In this document: positions 22,957-31,221 of the stretch, piece after piece
How positions within the stretch are numbered: the first letter of the stretch is position 1
How the letters are laid out: each line of letters opens with the position of its first letter
Source: Bacillus sp. FSL H8-0547
GTDB taxonomy: Bacteria; Bacillota; Bacilli; Bacillales; Bacillaceae
Reading direction: 5' to 3'
Length of the DNA: 64,000 bases
Assembly (NCBI GenBank): GCA_038002745.1
Contig: JBBODD010000001.1
Span: 1,364,001 to 1,428,000, forward strand
Program-made: the position numbers and the translations under genes
Notes under the pieces: model-generated
What the model was told of the DNA's origin: nothing
The model's input: only the letters and a program-made list of their open reading frames with translations
Database searches by the model: none

Positions 22957-23769
22957 CTAGCTGACGTTTGCGCTTACTTTAAATATAGGGGAAGGAATGA
23001 AGCTTTCCAAGAACACTTTGCTTGTGCGCTCTAAATTGAATCGATTTTCCTGATTTTTAGAAATAATCCAGTCGTTCTGCTTACCCGGAATTGAAAAACA
23101 GATGTCAGCTACATCAGGCTGATTGTTCTTGTCATATGAAAGCAGCATCATTGTATTAAGCTTGGATTGTCTCTCGGATAAATCAATCATGAAGCTTCCA
23201 AATGCCTGAATGTCTTCTGGCTGAAGTTCTGAAGTCCATTTACTGATGACGGACGAAAGCTGGGCTGTTTGACTTGCTTCCTCTAAAATTTTTTCAAGGT
23301 CCTCATTCGACATTTCTGTAATGATTGCCCTTTCAGAAGGCATTTCCTTCTCAGACAATCGCTTGCTTATCAGCTGAATGGTCTCATCCTCTGTAAGACG
23401 TCTAATAGTATGCACCTGCTGATCATAGTAAAGTTCATGAACGTACCCAATCTGTTTTTTCATATGAACAGACAACGCTTCTTCCCTCTCCATATCTGAA
23501 GAGAAACAGGAAAATTGCACGGAATAATCGGCGCTGCTCAGAATGTGAATGAACTCTGCCGCCTCTTCTGTCAGCTTGTAGCGCCCATCAACTTCTCTGA
23601 TCATATCTTTTGCCATAAGTGATCTTGATGCAATTTCAAGTATCATCTGCAGTTCCTGATCACCAAGTTCAGGGAAGAAAGTATCTTTTAATTGGATTCC
23701 CTGTTCATACAGACCTTCACTGTAAAACGAAAAGATAAGTTCTTCCAAGCTTACTTTAACTTTATCCAT
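22957..23769 (-). CDS. YfjC-like protein, possible type VII chaperone
   Basis: 270 residues, soluble. The start is ATG at 23769 with GGAG six bases upstream, ten bases after the toxin 1 stop; the open frame extends further but would overlap the toxin. The N-terminal part (DQELQMILEIASRSLMAKDM then GRYKLTEEAAEFIHILSSAD) has the rhythm of EspG-type chaperones of actinobacterial type VII systems: a helix, a short wing, then a domain with beta strands. That resemblance is my reading of the pattern, not a search result. The order WXG gene, toxin, this gene, DUF5381 matches B. subtilis yfjA-B-C-D. Confidence 0.6.
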   Translation of the reverse strand: MDKVKVSLEELIFSFYSEGLYEQGIQLKDTFFPELGDQELQMILEIASRSLMAKDMIREVDGRYKLTEEAAEFIHILSSADYSVQFSCFSSDMEREEALSVHMKKQIGYVHELYYDQQVHTIRRLTEDETIQLISKRLSEKEMPSERAIITEMSNEDLEKILEEASQTAQLSSVISKWTSELQPEDIQAFGSFMIDLSERQSKLNTMMLLSYDKNNQPDVADICFSIPGKQNDWIISKNQENRFNLERTSKVFLESFIPSPIFKVSANVS

Positions 23770-23779
23770 AGTCGTCTCC

Positions 23780-25027
23780 TTATCCAAATGAGAATTTTCC
23801 TTTAACAAAGTTTGATGCTCCGCCTAAAAGAGATTTCGCTGTATCTTTCGCTTTGGAAAGTCCCTCGCCAACTTCTTTTATTTTCTTAACGGGATCTTTA
23901 AACGTTTCTTTAATTTGTTCATTGGCATATTCTACACCGTTATTAAATGCTTCAACGCCCTTACCTGCTTTTTCAAATACCCCTTTTGCACCGTCCACCA
24001 TGTTATGGATTGGCTCCTTAAATGCAACTGCAGCTTTCTCAAAATATGGTGCGGTATGCTTCGCCAGTTTTTCACCGACAACCCCTCCCACGAAAGAGCC
24101 GGCAGCAGAGCCAATAACGGTTCCCGCAGGTCCTATGACACTGCCCAGTGTTCCTCCAATAACAGCTCCTGCAACTGATGCACCGCCTATTACAAGCGTG
24201 TCGTTAGCAGCTTTTCCAACCGCTTTAGCATTCTCCCGTTTTAAAACTTCTGGATTGTTTCCGTACTTTGCATAGTTTTCTGAGATCTTCAGTCCCATTC
24301 CTACTCCGGAGGTTACACCGGTTACTGCAAATGTAATCGGACCATTGATTTTAGCAAACTTCAAGCTGGATTTTCCGAACGATTTAAGGGTATCCATAGT
24401 TACAGATTTATTTTTAACATTTTTAAGGAAGGACCTTGAATCGTTTGCAAAATCCACCGCATCTGTAGGCAAATATTTCGCATACTTTTTATGAACCAAA
24501 TCCGCAAAGGAATAGCCATTATATTTTTTGGAGATAAACGAAAACCGCAGATACCCTCGTGCAAGTTTTCTGAACTTCGAATTATCAATTACGTCTGACA
24601 CTTTGTTTAATGCTCCCATATGCTTAAATGTGTATATTCCGTCAGCGTTCTTAATAAACTTAGTCAAACCAATTCCGTAATACGCTGCCTGCCTGAGTGA
24701 CAGAGCCCCAAGCGCTGTAACCGCCCCATAACTTTCATGAAGCTTATAAAGCTTCCCGATCAGATTATCCGCTTCTGCAAACTTTCCAGCTGTTGACCGG
24801 ATATCGTACTCAAGATTGCTCAGCTTATCCGATAACGCATTCCCCGTTGCCCAAGGATCTCCGACCTGATAAAAACAGTGCTGATATTCTGGAGGCGCAC
24901 TCATAATTAAGTTTGCAAGCTCCAAATGCAGCCTTTTATATTCCTCTTCAATAACTGAAAGATTATTTACAAACGAATTTGCCAGCCCATCCAGCTGATC
25001 CGGATTTACTGATATTTTTCCTGCCAA
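23780..25027 (-). CDS. YfjB-like type VII substrate, toxin 1 (glycine zipper)
   Basis: 415 residues, TTG start with AAAGGGG ten bases upstream. The N-terminus is helical with a W-x-T-G turn (VGDPWATGNALSDKL). The centre has FADLVHKKYAKYLPTDAVDF. A long glycine zipper follows at about residues 270-345 (GGASVAGAVIGGTLGSVIGP and GSAAGSFVGGVVGEKLAKHT). The end is a charged helical tail. N-terminal halves of toxins 1 and 2 align throughout, so they arose by duplication. The design recalls the staphylococcal pore-forming type VII toxin TspA, though sequence relatedness is not claimed. It is inferred to be secreted and membrane-active. Confidence 0.68.
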   Translation of the reverse strand: MAGKISVNPDQLDGLANSFVNNLSVIEEEYKRLHLELANLIMSAPPEYQHCFYQVGDPWATGNALSDKLSNLEYDIRSTAGKFAEADNLIGKLYKLHESYGAVTALGALSLRQAAYYGIGLTKFIKNADGIYTFKHMGALNKVSDVIDNSKFRKLARGYLRFSFISKKYNGYSFADLVHKKYAKYLPTDAVDFANDSRSFLKNVKNKSVTMDTLKSFGKSSLKFAKINGPITFAVTGVTSGVGMGLKISENYAKYGNNPEVLKRENAKAVGKAANDTLVIGGASVAGAVIGGTLGSVIGPAGTVIGSAAGSFVGGVVGEKLAKHTAPYFEKAAVAFKEPIHNMVDGAKGVFEKAGKGVEAFNNGVEYANEQIKETFKDPVKKIKEVGEGLSKAKDTAKSLLGGASNFVKGKFSFG

Positions 25028-25063
25028 AACGATACAACCCCTTTCACTCGCTTTACCTTCTCC

Positions 25064-25231
25064 TTAAATGAATTGGAAAAATTGATAGCCCAAAATCCCA
25101 ACCTGGATCGGTATAATGAAAAAGTCTACACATCCGGGTACGCATCCGTCATTCATTCCTTTTCTTTCATCTACCTGCTTTTTTTTCTTTTTCTTATTAT
25201 AGTTAGGATCGTGATCATACCGATGACTCAT
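25064..25231 (-). CDS. Tiny Cys-containing membrane peptide s1 (55 aa)
   Basis: Begins MSHRYDHDPNYNKKKKKKQV, then NDGCVPGCVDFFIIPIQVGI and LGYQFFQFI. It is the same family as s2 and s3: basic head, C-x3-C, one hydrophobic helix with GILGYQ. GAGGTG precedes the ATG. It lies between the WXG100-like gene and toxin 1, 36 bases before the toxin. Confidence 0.68.
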   Translation of the reverse strand: MSHRYDHDPNYNKKKKKKQVDERKGMNDGCVPGCVDFFIIPIQVGILGYQFFQFI

Positions 25232-25275
25232 AACGCACCTCTAAACTTTCAATCTTATTTTTCACTTAGGAATTC

Positions 25276-25596
25276 TTACTGCACATCCAGCTTCTTCAGC
25301 CTCAATATGCGCTCCATTCTCTCTAATTCTTCCTGTCTTTCAATCTCTTCGCGCACGCGGTCGACGGAGTCTGCTGCTGCTTCTAGTTCGCGGCTGATGT
25401 CGTACAGGTTGTCTGAGTGGCGCTGGAAGAGGATTTTGGTTTCGTCCATGGCGGAATCGAATTTGTCGCGGGCTTTGCCGCTCCATGTTGCTGCTTTTTC
25501 GTTTGTTTCCTGCACGAGCTTTGATTCCTGGTCTTTGACGGAATCAGATGCCTGCTGAAAAACTCTTGCAAGAGCTCTGACTTGTTCAGAATTCAT
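25276..25596 (-). CDS. WXG100-like type VII secretion protein (YfjA-like)
   Basis: 106 residues, all helical: MNSEQVRALARVFQQASDSV, then ATWSGKARDKFDSAMDETKI. The W-S-G turn joins the two helices, as in WXG100 proteins. The C-terminal coiled coil is rich in Glu and Arg (RVREEIERQEELERMERILR). The longer frame to 25704 lacks a ribosome-binding site, whereas GAGGTG lies before the ATG at 25596. It is the first gene of the toxin unit, as yfjA is in B. subtilis, and is likely co-secreted with or guides the toxin. Confidence 0.78.
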   Translation of the reverse strand: MNSEQVRALARVFQQASDSVKDQESKLVQETNEKAATWSGKARDKFDSAMDETKILFQRHSDNLYDISRELEAAADSVDRVREEIERQEELERMERILRLKKLDVQ

Positions 25597-25813
25597 TTTT
25601 TTCACCTCTGTCGTTTTGACATTTTCTATGTACTTTCGTCTTTTTTCATCAAGATTTACACGTTTTTGAACATATAAGAAAATATTACTAGAACACGCTT
25701 CCAATTTCCATAAGTCCCCAGTATCAAATTCTGATTCTGTTTGTTCAGCTTTTCATATGGTAAAAGTCATGTTTTTCCCACACATTGAAAGAATGGCGTT
25801 ATTTAACAGGACT

Positions 25814-25855
25814 ATCAGATGGGATAACAAAAGAAAATTATCCCATTTATCTGAT
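25814..25855. repeat. Interrupted inverted repeat upstream of the toxin unit
   Basis: ATCAGATGGGATAA (25814-25827) pairs with TTATCCC (25838-25844) and ATCTGAT (25849-25855), leaving a four-base bulge. There is no T run on either strand. It lies in the 367-base gene-free stretch 25597-25963, which also holds the glucanase terminator and presumably the WXG gene promoter, though none could be placed with confidence. Confidence 0.5.
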
Positions 25856-25911
25856 ACCACATACCCACGTATTTTCAAACCTGATTCTGTGAAAATTTCC
25901 AATTAAAATAA

Positions 25912-25934
25912 CCCGGAGAAGTCTCCGGGCTTTT
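25912..25934. terminator. Terminator of the GH16 gene
   Basis: CCCGGAGA (25912-25919), AG loop, TCTCCGGG (25922-25929), T-rich on both sides. It lies 35 bases past the glucanase stop. Confidence 0.85.
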
Positions 25935-25963
25935 GTTTCGTTCTTTCAGTTGCTTGATCAGCA

Positions 25964-28369
25964 TTATTGCTTTACTTTAAGGACCACATCATCAATCACT
26001 ATTTCATGCTCTCCAATCGGTGATCCGGCTGCTTTTCCCATCAGGAATTTTAATGCAGCTGTTTCGTCGGAAGGCATGACGAACTCATAAGTATATGTCT
26101 GCATCTCTTCTATAACGGTAGGCTTTTCTCCGAGGAAGCGGGTATACTGGGCGTTTTCAATCGTCAATTCCAGTTCTCTTGGCTTGCTTGATTTTGCTTT
26201 AAAGGAAACCTCGTACGTTACGTTCCTGGACAGCTTCATATTTTCCTGCTGAAGAATGACGCTCCAAGGTTCATTTCCTTCGTTACCTACCGTGATCTTC
26301 GCTTCACCGTTTTCAGCTGCTATGCCTGCATCTGCATCGTAATGGATGTAAGAGGTCCATGGTGCTAAACCTGCACTGAAATCTCCGTTTTTCAAAGGAT
26401 TTTGATCCACGTTGCCGTCTTTCGTTTTTAAGAGAACGACATCATCGAGGTACACATCCTCTTTTGATCCTCCAGCGTTCAGAAGAAGCTGTGCTTCCAT
26501 GTCACTTTCTTCAGTCATCGTGAAGACAATTGTATTTTCTTCCATAGAAGTTGTCAGATCGATTGTTGTCGGCTGTGAATAATGGATGCTGCCATCCTGA
26601 TCACTCACGTTCAGTTCGATTGTTCTTGGTTTTGCAGCTCTTGCTTTAAACGTCAGGGTATATTCATTTCCCTTTACAAGCTGAAGGCCTTTTTGCGAAA
26701 ACTGAACAGACTCCGGTGTTTTTCCGCCGTTCTTGATGTCCAATCGCGCTTCTCTAGTCCCCTCTTCAACGCTTGCATTTGCTTTTGCCCCTTCTGTATG
26801 AAGGTTCCAGTACGTCAGCCTGTCCATGTTTCCCTGGTCGAAGGTTCCGTTGTAAACATGATTTCCATTGGAAAGCATTGGTTTTGAAGCATTTTCTTCA
26901 AGAGGCTCTCCTGATATATCCTCCACGCGCACATTTCCAATCCATACTGGACTTGTGCCGTTTCCGCCGAGATTAAATTCCAGCCTGGACAGGATGTCTG
27001 TTTCATTGCCCATCTTAAAGGTATAAGAGTAAGATTTCAGCTCTTCCGTAAGTGCGAAAACTTCTTCATTCGAGTACTTTACCCAGCCTCTTTCAGCGCC
27101 GGCACCCGTTTTCACCATGATATTTCTGGCTGAATCAGACTTTGCATCAAAGCTCACTTTGTATGTGCCGCCCTCGGCGAGAGAAAGATTCTGAATCAGC
27201 TGCAGCGAATAGAGCTGACTTCCCGGGTTTGCGACCGTTATCTTCGCTAAATTCTGATCCACTGTAATGGTGCCCTGTCCTCCAAAATCAGGAAGATGGA
27301 CAAAGTTCCAATAATCGCGGCTGAAAAGATCGTCTCCAGAATCCACATCGGTAATAGGCTGCTCAAATGCTGCATCGTAAATATAATTGCCGTCGCTTAA
27401 AGGCTGTTTCGCATCAGCCGGAAGTACAGCAGGTTCATCAGCAGGCTCTGTCGGTGTCTTATACTTGCCGTTTTTCAGATCAAAGACGCGCACATAATCA
27501 ATTTCCATTTGCTTCGGAAAAAAAGTTGATGCATCCGGGTCCCCGTCAAACCAACCGCCAACGGCCAGGTTCATGATTAAGTAAAAGTTCTGATCAAAGG
27601 GTGCAGGATAACTGAAATTCGCAGCGTTTCCGGTCCCTTTTGAGTACCATTTGTTCTGTGTTTGATAATGCTCACCGTCCACGTACCAGCGCAGTTCACC
27701 GGGTTCCCATTCAAGCGCATACGTATGCCAGTCTTCCGTTGTCGAGCCATCCTTAAATTCATAATCTTTGCCTGTATATTTGTTGTTCGGCCATCCTTCC
27801 CCGTAGTGAATCGTACCGGCTACAAGGTTTGGCTTGCTTCCCCATGATTCCATAATGTCGATTTCCCCGGAAGCTGCCCATGTACCGTATTTATCTTCTT
27901 CAGGAAGCATCCAGAGCGCAGGCCATATTCCTTTTCCAGTAGGAAGCTTTGCCTTCATTTCATAGCGTCCATATTTATGGCTGAAGAGTCCTTTTGTTTT
28001 TACTTTAGCCGACGTATAGTCGTATGTGCCGAACTGATCTGTGGTCTGCTCTTTTATTGCTTTTAAAATGAGCTTTCCATCTTTTGTGTAAGCGTTTTCT
28101 TTAGAGTCCGTATAATACTCTTTTTCATTATTTCCCCAGCCCGGCGCAATTCCGTTTCCATTTTCATCTACAATCCAGTTGCCGATATCAAAGTCCCATT
28201 TACTACTGTCAATTTCACTGGTGTTAAATTCATCTGCCCATACAAGCTCCCACTTGGGTTTCTTCACGTTTTCTCCCTGCCCTTTCTTTTCGGTTCCATT
28301 GTCTGCATGAACAACACTGCCAGCAATGGCCATAAAGAAGCTAAGCATTAAAGCGGCGGTTTTCTTCAA
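25964..28369 (-). CDS. Secreted GH16 endo-beta-1,3-glucanase with three C-terminal binding modules
   Basis: 801 residues. The start is TTG at 28369, since GGGGAGGGG lies just before it and the protein then begins with a normal signal peptide (MKKTAALMLSFFMAIAGSVV, cleavage after VHA). The GH16 domain spans about residues 35-310 (WELVWADEFN at its start) with the catalytic E-x-D-x2-E in SGEIDIMESWGSKP and WPALWMLPEED. Three related beta-sandwich modules of CBM4/9 type follow, each with the NG.F/Y...W and YTLTF/YEVSFKAK(S/A) pattern. It hydrolyses laminarin-type glucans outside the cell. The gene is alone with its own terminator. Confidence 0.92.
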   Translation of the reverse strand: MKKTAALMLSFFMAIAGSVVHADNGTEKKGQGENVKKPKWELVWADEFNTSEIDSSKWDFDIGNWIVDENGNGIAPGWGNNEKEYYTDSKENAYTKDGKLILKAIKEQTTDQFGTYDYTSAKVKTKGLFSHKYGRYEMKAKLPTGKGIWPALWMLPEEDKYGTWAASGEIDIMESWGSKPNLVAGTIHYGEGWPNNKYTGKDYEFKDGSTTEDWHTYALEWEPGELRWYVDGEHYQTQNKWYSKGTGNAANFSYPAPFDQNFYLIMNLAVGGWFDGDPDASTFFPKQMEIDYVRVFDLKNGKYKTPTEPADEPAVLPADAKQPLSDGNYIYDAAFEQPITDVDSGDDLFSRDYWNFVHLPDFGGQGTITVDQNLAKITVANPGSQLYSLQLIQNLSLAEGGTYKVSFDAKSDSARNIMVKTGAGAERGWVKYSNEEVFALTEELKSYSYTFKMGNETDILSRLEFNLGGNGTSPVWIGNVRVEDISGEPLEENASKPMLSNGNHVYNGTFDQGNMDRLTYWNLHTEGAKANASVEEGTREARLDIKNGGKTPESVQFSQKGLQLVKGNEYTLTFKARAAKPRTIELNVSDQDGSIHYSQPTTIDLTTSMEENTIVFTMTEESDMEAQLLLNAGGSKEDVYLDDVVLLKTKDGNVDQNPLKNGDFSAGLAPWTSYIHYDADAGIAAENGEAKITVGNEGNEPWSVILQQENMKLSRNVTYEVSFKAKSSKPRELELTIENAQYTRFLGEKPTVIEEMQTYTYEFVMPSDETAALKFLMGKAAGSPIGEHEIVIDDVVLKVKQ

Positions 28370-28578
28370 AGAATCCCCTCCCCAAAAAATAGTCTGCATC
28401 TATAAGTCTACCTTCCGCTTTATTTAAACTGGAGGCAGATAATTTTGTATAGGGGAGCAGGATTTTGGAAAAATGGAGAGGCTTATTTTTTACTTGGCAT
28501 TCTAGCTTTTCTTTAAAATGGGTATTTATGTTAAAATTAATTTATAATTAGTGAGAGTGATGTAAGGGGGTGCTGATT

Positions 28579-28704
28579 TTGCATAATAGCAGCAAAAATC
28601 AGAAGAAATCAGACGAAAAATGGACAGTGATGTCATTGGCTTTTGGTGCAGCGATCGGAGCAATATTAGGATTAATAGCTTACAATAATCATTGGCTGGG
28701 CTGA
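28579..28704 (+). CDS. Small membrane peptide (41 aa)
   Basis: TTG start at 28579 with AAGGGGG eight bases upstream. A Lys/Ser-rich head (NSSKNQKKSDEKW) is followed by one hydrophobic helix with small residues (VMSLAFGAAIGAILGLIAYN) and a short tail. Not recognised; too short for routine gene calling. Confidence 0.5.
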   Translation: MHNSSKNQKKSDEKWTVMSLAFGAAIGAILGLIAYNNHWLG

Positions 28705-28750
28705 AGGCTTATTTTTTATGTACGTTTTACAACATAGCCTTTTCATAAGA

Positions 28751-28778
28751 AAGAGCACCCATTTTCATGGGTGCTCTT
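28751..28778. terminator. Terminator of the proline operon
   Basis: AAGAGCACCCAT (28751-28762), TTTC loop, ATGGGTGCTCTT (28767-28778): a perfect 12-base stem eight bases past the proA stop. It may also serve the small plus-strand gene. Confidence 0.88.
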
Positions 28779-28785
28779 AGAAGTC

Positions 28786-30051
28786 CTATCGAATCTGGCC
28801 GTTTCCTCTCATCATAAACTTCACTGTTGTCAGCGCCGGCAATCCCATCGGCCCGCGTGCGTGAAGCTTCTGTGTGGAGATGCCGATTTCAGCGCCGAAT
28901 CCGAGTGCGCTTCCGTCTGTGAAGCGGGTTGAAGCATTGTGATAAAGCGCGGCAGCATCGACCAGCTGCATGAACCGGTCAGCTGTTTCTCTGTCTTCTG
29001 TGATAATAGCCTCTGAATGCTTTGTTCCGTATTGATCGATGTGATCAATGGCTTCTTCCAGAGTTCCGACCGTTTTCACTGCCAGATCAAGGCTCAAGTA
29101 TTCGTTTGCCCAGTCTTCTTCACCGGCTGGAACAACATTCGGAAGAGCATCTGCAGCCATTTCATCTCCGTGAAGAGTGATACCGTGATCCTTTATAGCT
29201 TTTGCAAGCTGGTCACTGTTTTCTTTCAGCCAGTCTTTATGAACAATAAGAGTTTCGGCTGCATTGCATACTGCCGGGCGATCTGTTTTTGCATTGATTA
29301 TAATGTTCAGCGCTTTTTCCACATCCGCCTTATTATCTACGTAAATATGGCAGTTCCCAACTCCTGTTTCAAGCACCGGCACGGTTGCATTTTCAACAAC
29401 TGCTTTGATTAAAGAAGCTCCGCCGCGCGGAATCAGCACGTCAATATGTTCTTTCATGGTAAAGAGCTGCTGGGTTGCAGCGCGGTCTGTCGACGCAATG
29501 AACTGAACGGCTTCTTTAGGAATTTTTGTTTTTTCAAGTGCACGGTGCATGACTTCTACAATTTTCATATTAGAAGAGAGAGCGGAAGATCCGCCTTTAA
29601 GCACAATGGAGTTGCCTGATTTCAACGCAAGTCCTGCCGCATCTGCCGTCACGTTTGGGCGTGCCTCGTAAATCATGCCGATAACGCCGAGAGAAACGCG
29701 AACTTCTTCTACCTTCAGCCCGTTTTCAAGCGTCCTTTCAGATAAGACATCTCCTGTTGGATCGGGAAGGTCTGCAACCTGCCGCAGCCCCTCTGCAAAG
29801 TCGCCGACGCGCTCCTGTGTAAGCGCAAGACGGTCCATGTAGGCTTTGTCATATGCTTTTTCTTTTCCTTTTGAGAGGTCTTCCTCATTTGCTTTTAAAA
29901 TTTCTTCATAAGAACGCTCAAGCTCGTTTGCCGTGATTCTCAGAGCCTCGTTCTTTTCTTCCGTCGTTAACATGCTTAACGTTTTCGCTGCTTTTTTTGC
30001 TGTGATTGCCTGTTCTTCCACCGTCATCGGTTTAAGAGCTGCAATACTCAT
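28786..30051 (-). CDS. proA: Gamma-glutamyl phosphate reductase
   Basis: 421 residues; reduces gamma-glutamyl phosphate with NADPH to glutamate semialdehyde, the second step of proline synthesis. It has the aldehyde-dehydrogenase-like fold with VIGMIYEARPNVTADAAGLA, the KGGSSALSSN segment and the catalytic Cys in RPAVCNAAETLIVH. The C-terminal GFGAEIGISTQKLHARGPMG is typical. GGAGG lies seven bases before the ATG at 30051. It is the last gene of proC-proB-proA. Confidence 0.95.
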   Translation of the reverse strand: MSIAALKPMTVEEQAITAKKAAKTLSMLTTEEKNEALRITANELERSYEEILKANEEDLSKGKEKAYDKAYMDRLALTQERVGDFAEGLRQVADLPDPTGDVLSERTLENGLKVEEVRVSLGVIGMIYEARPNVTADAAGLALKSGNSIVLKGGSSALSSNMKIVEVMHRALEKTKIPKEAVQFIASTDRAATQQLFTMKEHIDVLIPRGGASLIKAVVENATVPVLETGVGNCHIYVDNKADVEKALNIIINAKTDRPAVCNAAETLIVHKDWLKENSDQLAKAIKDHGITLHGDEMAADALPNVVPAGEEDWANEYLSLDLAVKTVGTLEEAIDHIDQYGTKHSEAIITEDRETADRFMQLVDAAALYHNASTRFTDGSALGFGAEIGISTQKLHARGPMGLPALTTVKFMMRGNGQIR

Positions 30052-30070
30052 CAAAACGCCTCCTGTTTTA

Positions 30071-31192
30071 TTAACTCGGCACCTTCATCGAGAAATCCAG
30101 AGAGCAGACAAACGTCTCCTGATCAATCGCTGCGGCCGATTCATTGTTTTCCTTCACATCTTTAAGCTGCTCTGTAGAAAAATTGATGCGGCCAAGGCCG
30201 AATTCTTCTTCGTCTTCATCCAAAATCGTGACAACTGCCCCGCCGTTAAATCGTCCTTTCACTTCCTGAATATCAAGCGCGTAAATATCTCTCCGTTTAT
30301 CAATAATGGCTGCTTTTGCTTCATTCGAAATCATCACTTTGCCTTCCGGACCTGAGTGGAACGCAATCCATTGTTTCTTGCGGTCAAGGTTAAAGGCATT
30401 GGCTTTCGGTTCAAAATACGTTCCTTTCGCCTTTCCGTTTACAGCATCCATTAAAATATCTCTTGTGCTGGATTTCCCAAGGAATGACTGGATACCTGAA
30501 GCCATGGCAATCTTAAATGCGGCAATCTTGGATTTCATGCCGCCCGTACCGACTGCACTTCCCGAACCGCCGGCTGCCGCTTCAATCTCAGGCGTGATGG
30601 CATCCACTTTTTCAAGCAGCTTCGCATTTGGATTGCTGTTCGGATTATCATCATAGAGTCCGTCGATGTCGGATAAAATAATCAGCAGATCAGCTCCGAT
30701 GAGAGCGGCAACTTTAGCTGAAAGAGTATCATTGTCTCCGAATTTCAGACGGTCGACTGTGATTGTGTCATTTTCATTCACAATTGGAATGATTCCGCGC
30801 TGAAGCAGCACTTCCATCGTGTTTTTCATGTTTCCGTAGCGTGTTTCATCTGAAAAGTCGCCTCTTGTGATTAAGAGCTGGGAAGCGACATATCCGTGAG
30901 ATAAAAAGAGCTCTGAATAAGATTCCATCAGCAGTCCCTGTCCGATTGAAGCGGCTGCCTGCTTTTCCGGAAGGTCTGATGGCCGGTTAATGCAGCCAAG
31001 CTTTCTGTAGCCTGCCGCAACAGCTCCTGATGACACAACGACGGTTTCATAGCCTGCATCTTTCAGTTCAACAATCTGGTCTGCAAGCTTTTCAAGCTTT
31101 CTGCGGCTGACTTCGCCGTGCATGCTTGTCAGTGAACTGCTTCCAATCTTAATAACAACTCTTTTTATCTGTTTCTCTTCTTCGTTTACCAT
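30071..31192 (-). CDS. proB: Glutamate 5-kinase
   Basis: 373 residues; phosphorylates glutamate with ATP, the first and feedback-controlled step of proline synthesis. The amino acid kinase domain (residues 1-260) shows VVIKIGSSSLT, VVSSGAVAAGYRKLG, PIVNENDTI and GTGGMKSKIAAFKIA. A C-terminal PUA domain follows (about 280-360, KGRFNGGAVVTILDEDEEEF). GGAGGG precedes the ATG. Confidence 0.95.
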   Translation of the reverse strand: MVNEEEKQIKRVVIKIGSSSLTSMHGEVSRRKLEKLADQIVELKDAGYETVVVSSGAVAAGYRKLGCINRPSDLPEKQAAASIGQGLLMESYSELFLSHGYVASQLLITRGDFSDETRYGNMKNTMEVLLQRGIIPIVNENDTITVDRLKFGDNDTLSAKVAALIGADLLIILSDIDGLYDDNPNSNPNAKLLEKVDAITPEIEAAAGGSGSAVGTGGMKSKIAAFKIAMASGIQSFLGKSSTRDILMDAVNGKAKGTYFEPKANAFNLDRKKQWIAFHSGPEGKVMISNEAKAAIIDKRRDIYALDIQEVKGRFNGGAVVTILDEDEEEFGLGRINFSTEQLKDVKENNESAAAIDQETFVCSLDFSMKVPS

Positions 31193-31221
31193 CTTATCCC
31201 TCCTGATTTTTTTAAAACGGG

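Noticed and set aside
25597-25704. N-terminal extension of the WXG100-like protein
   Set aside because: No ribosome-binding site at the upstream start, while GAGGTG fits the ATG at 25596 and gives the usual family length.
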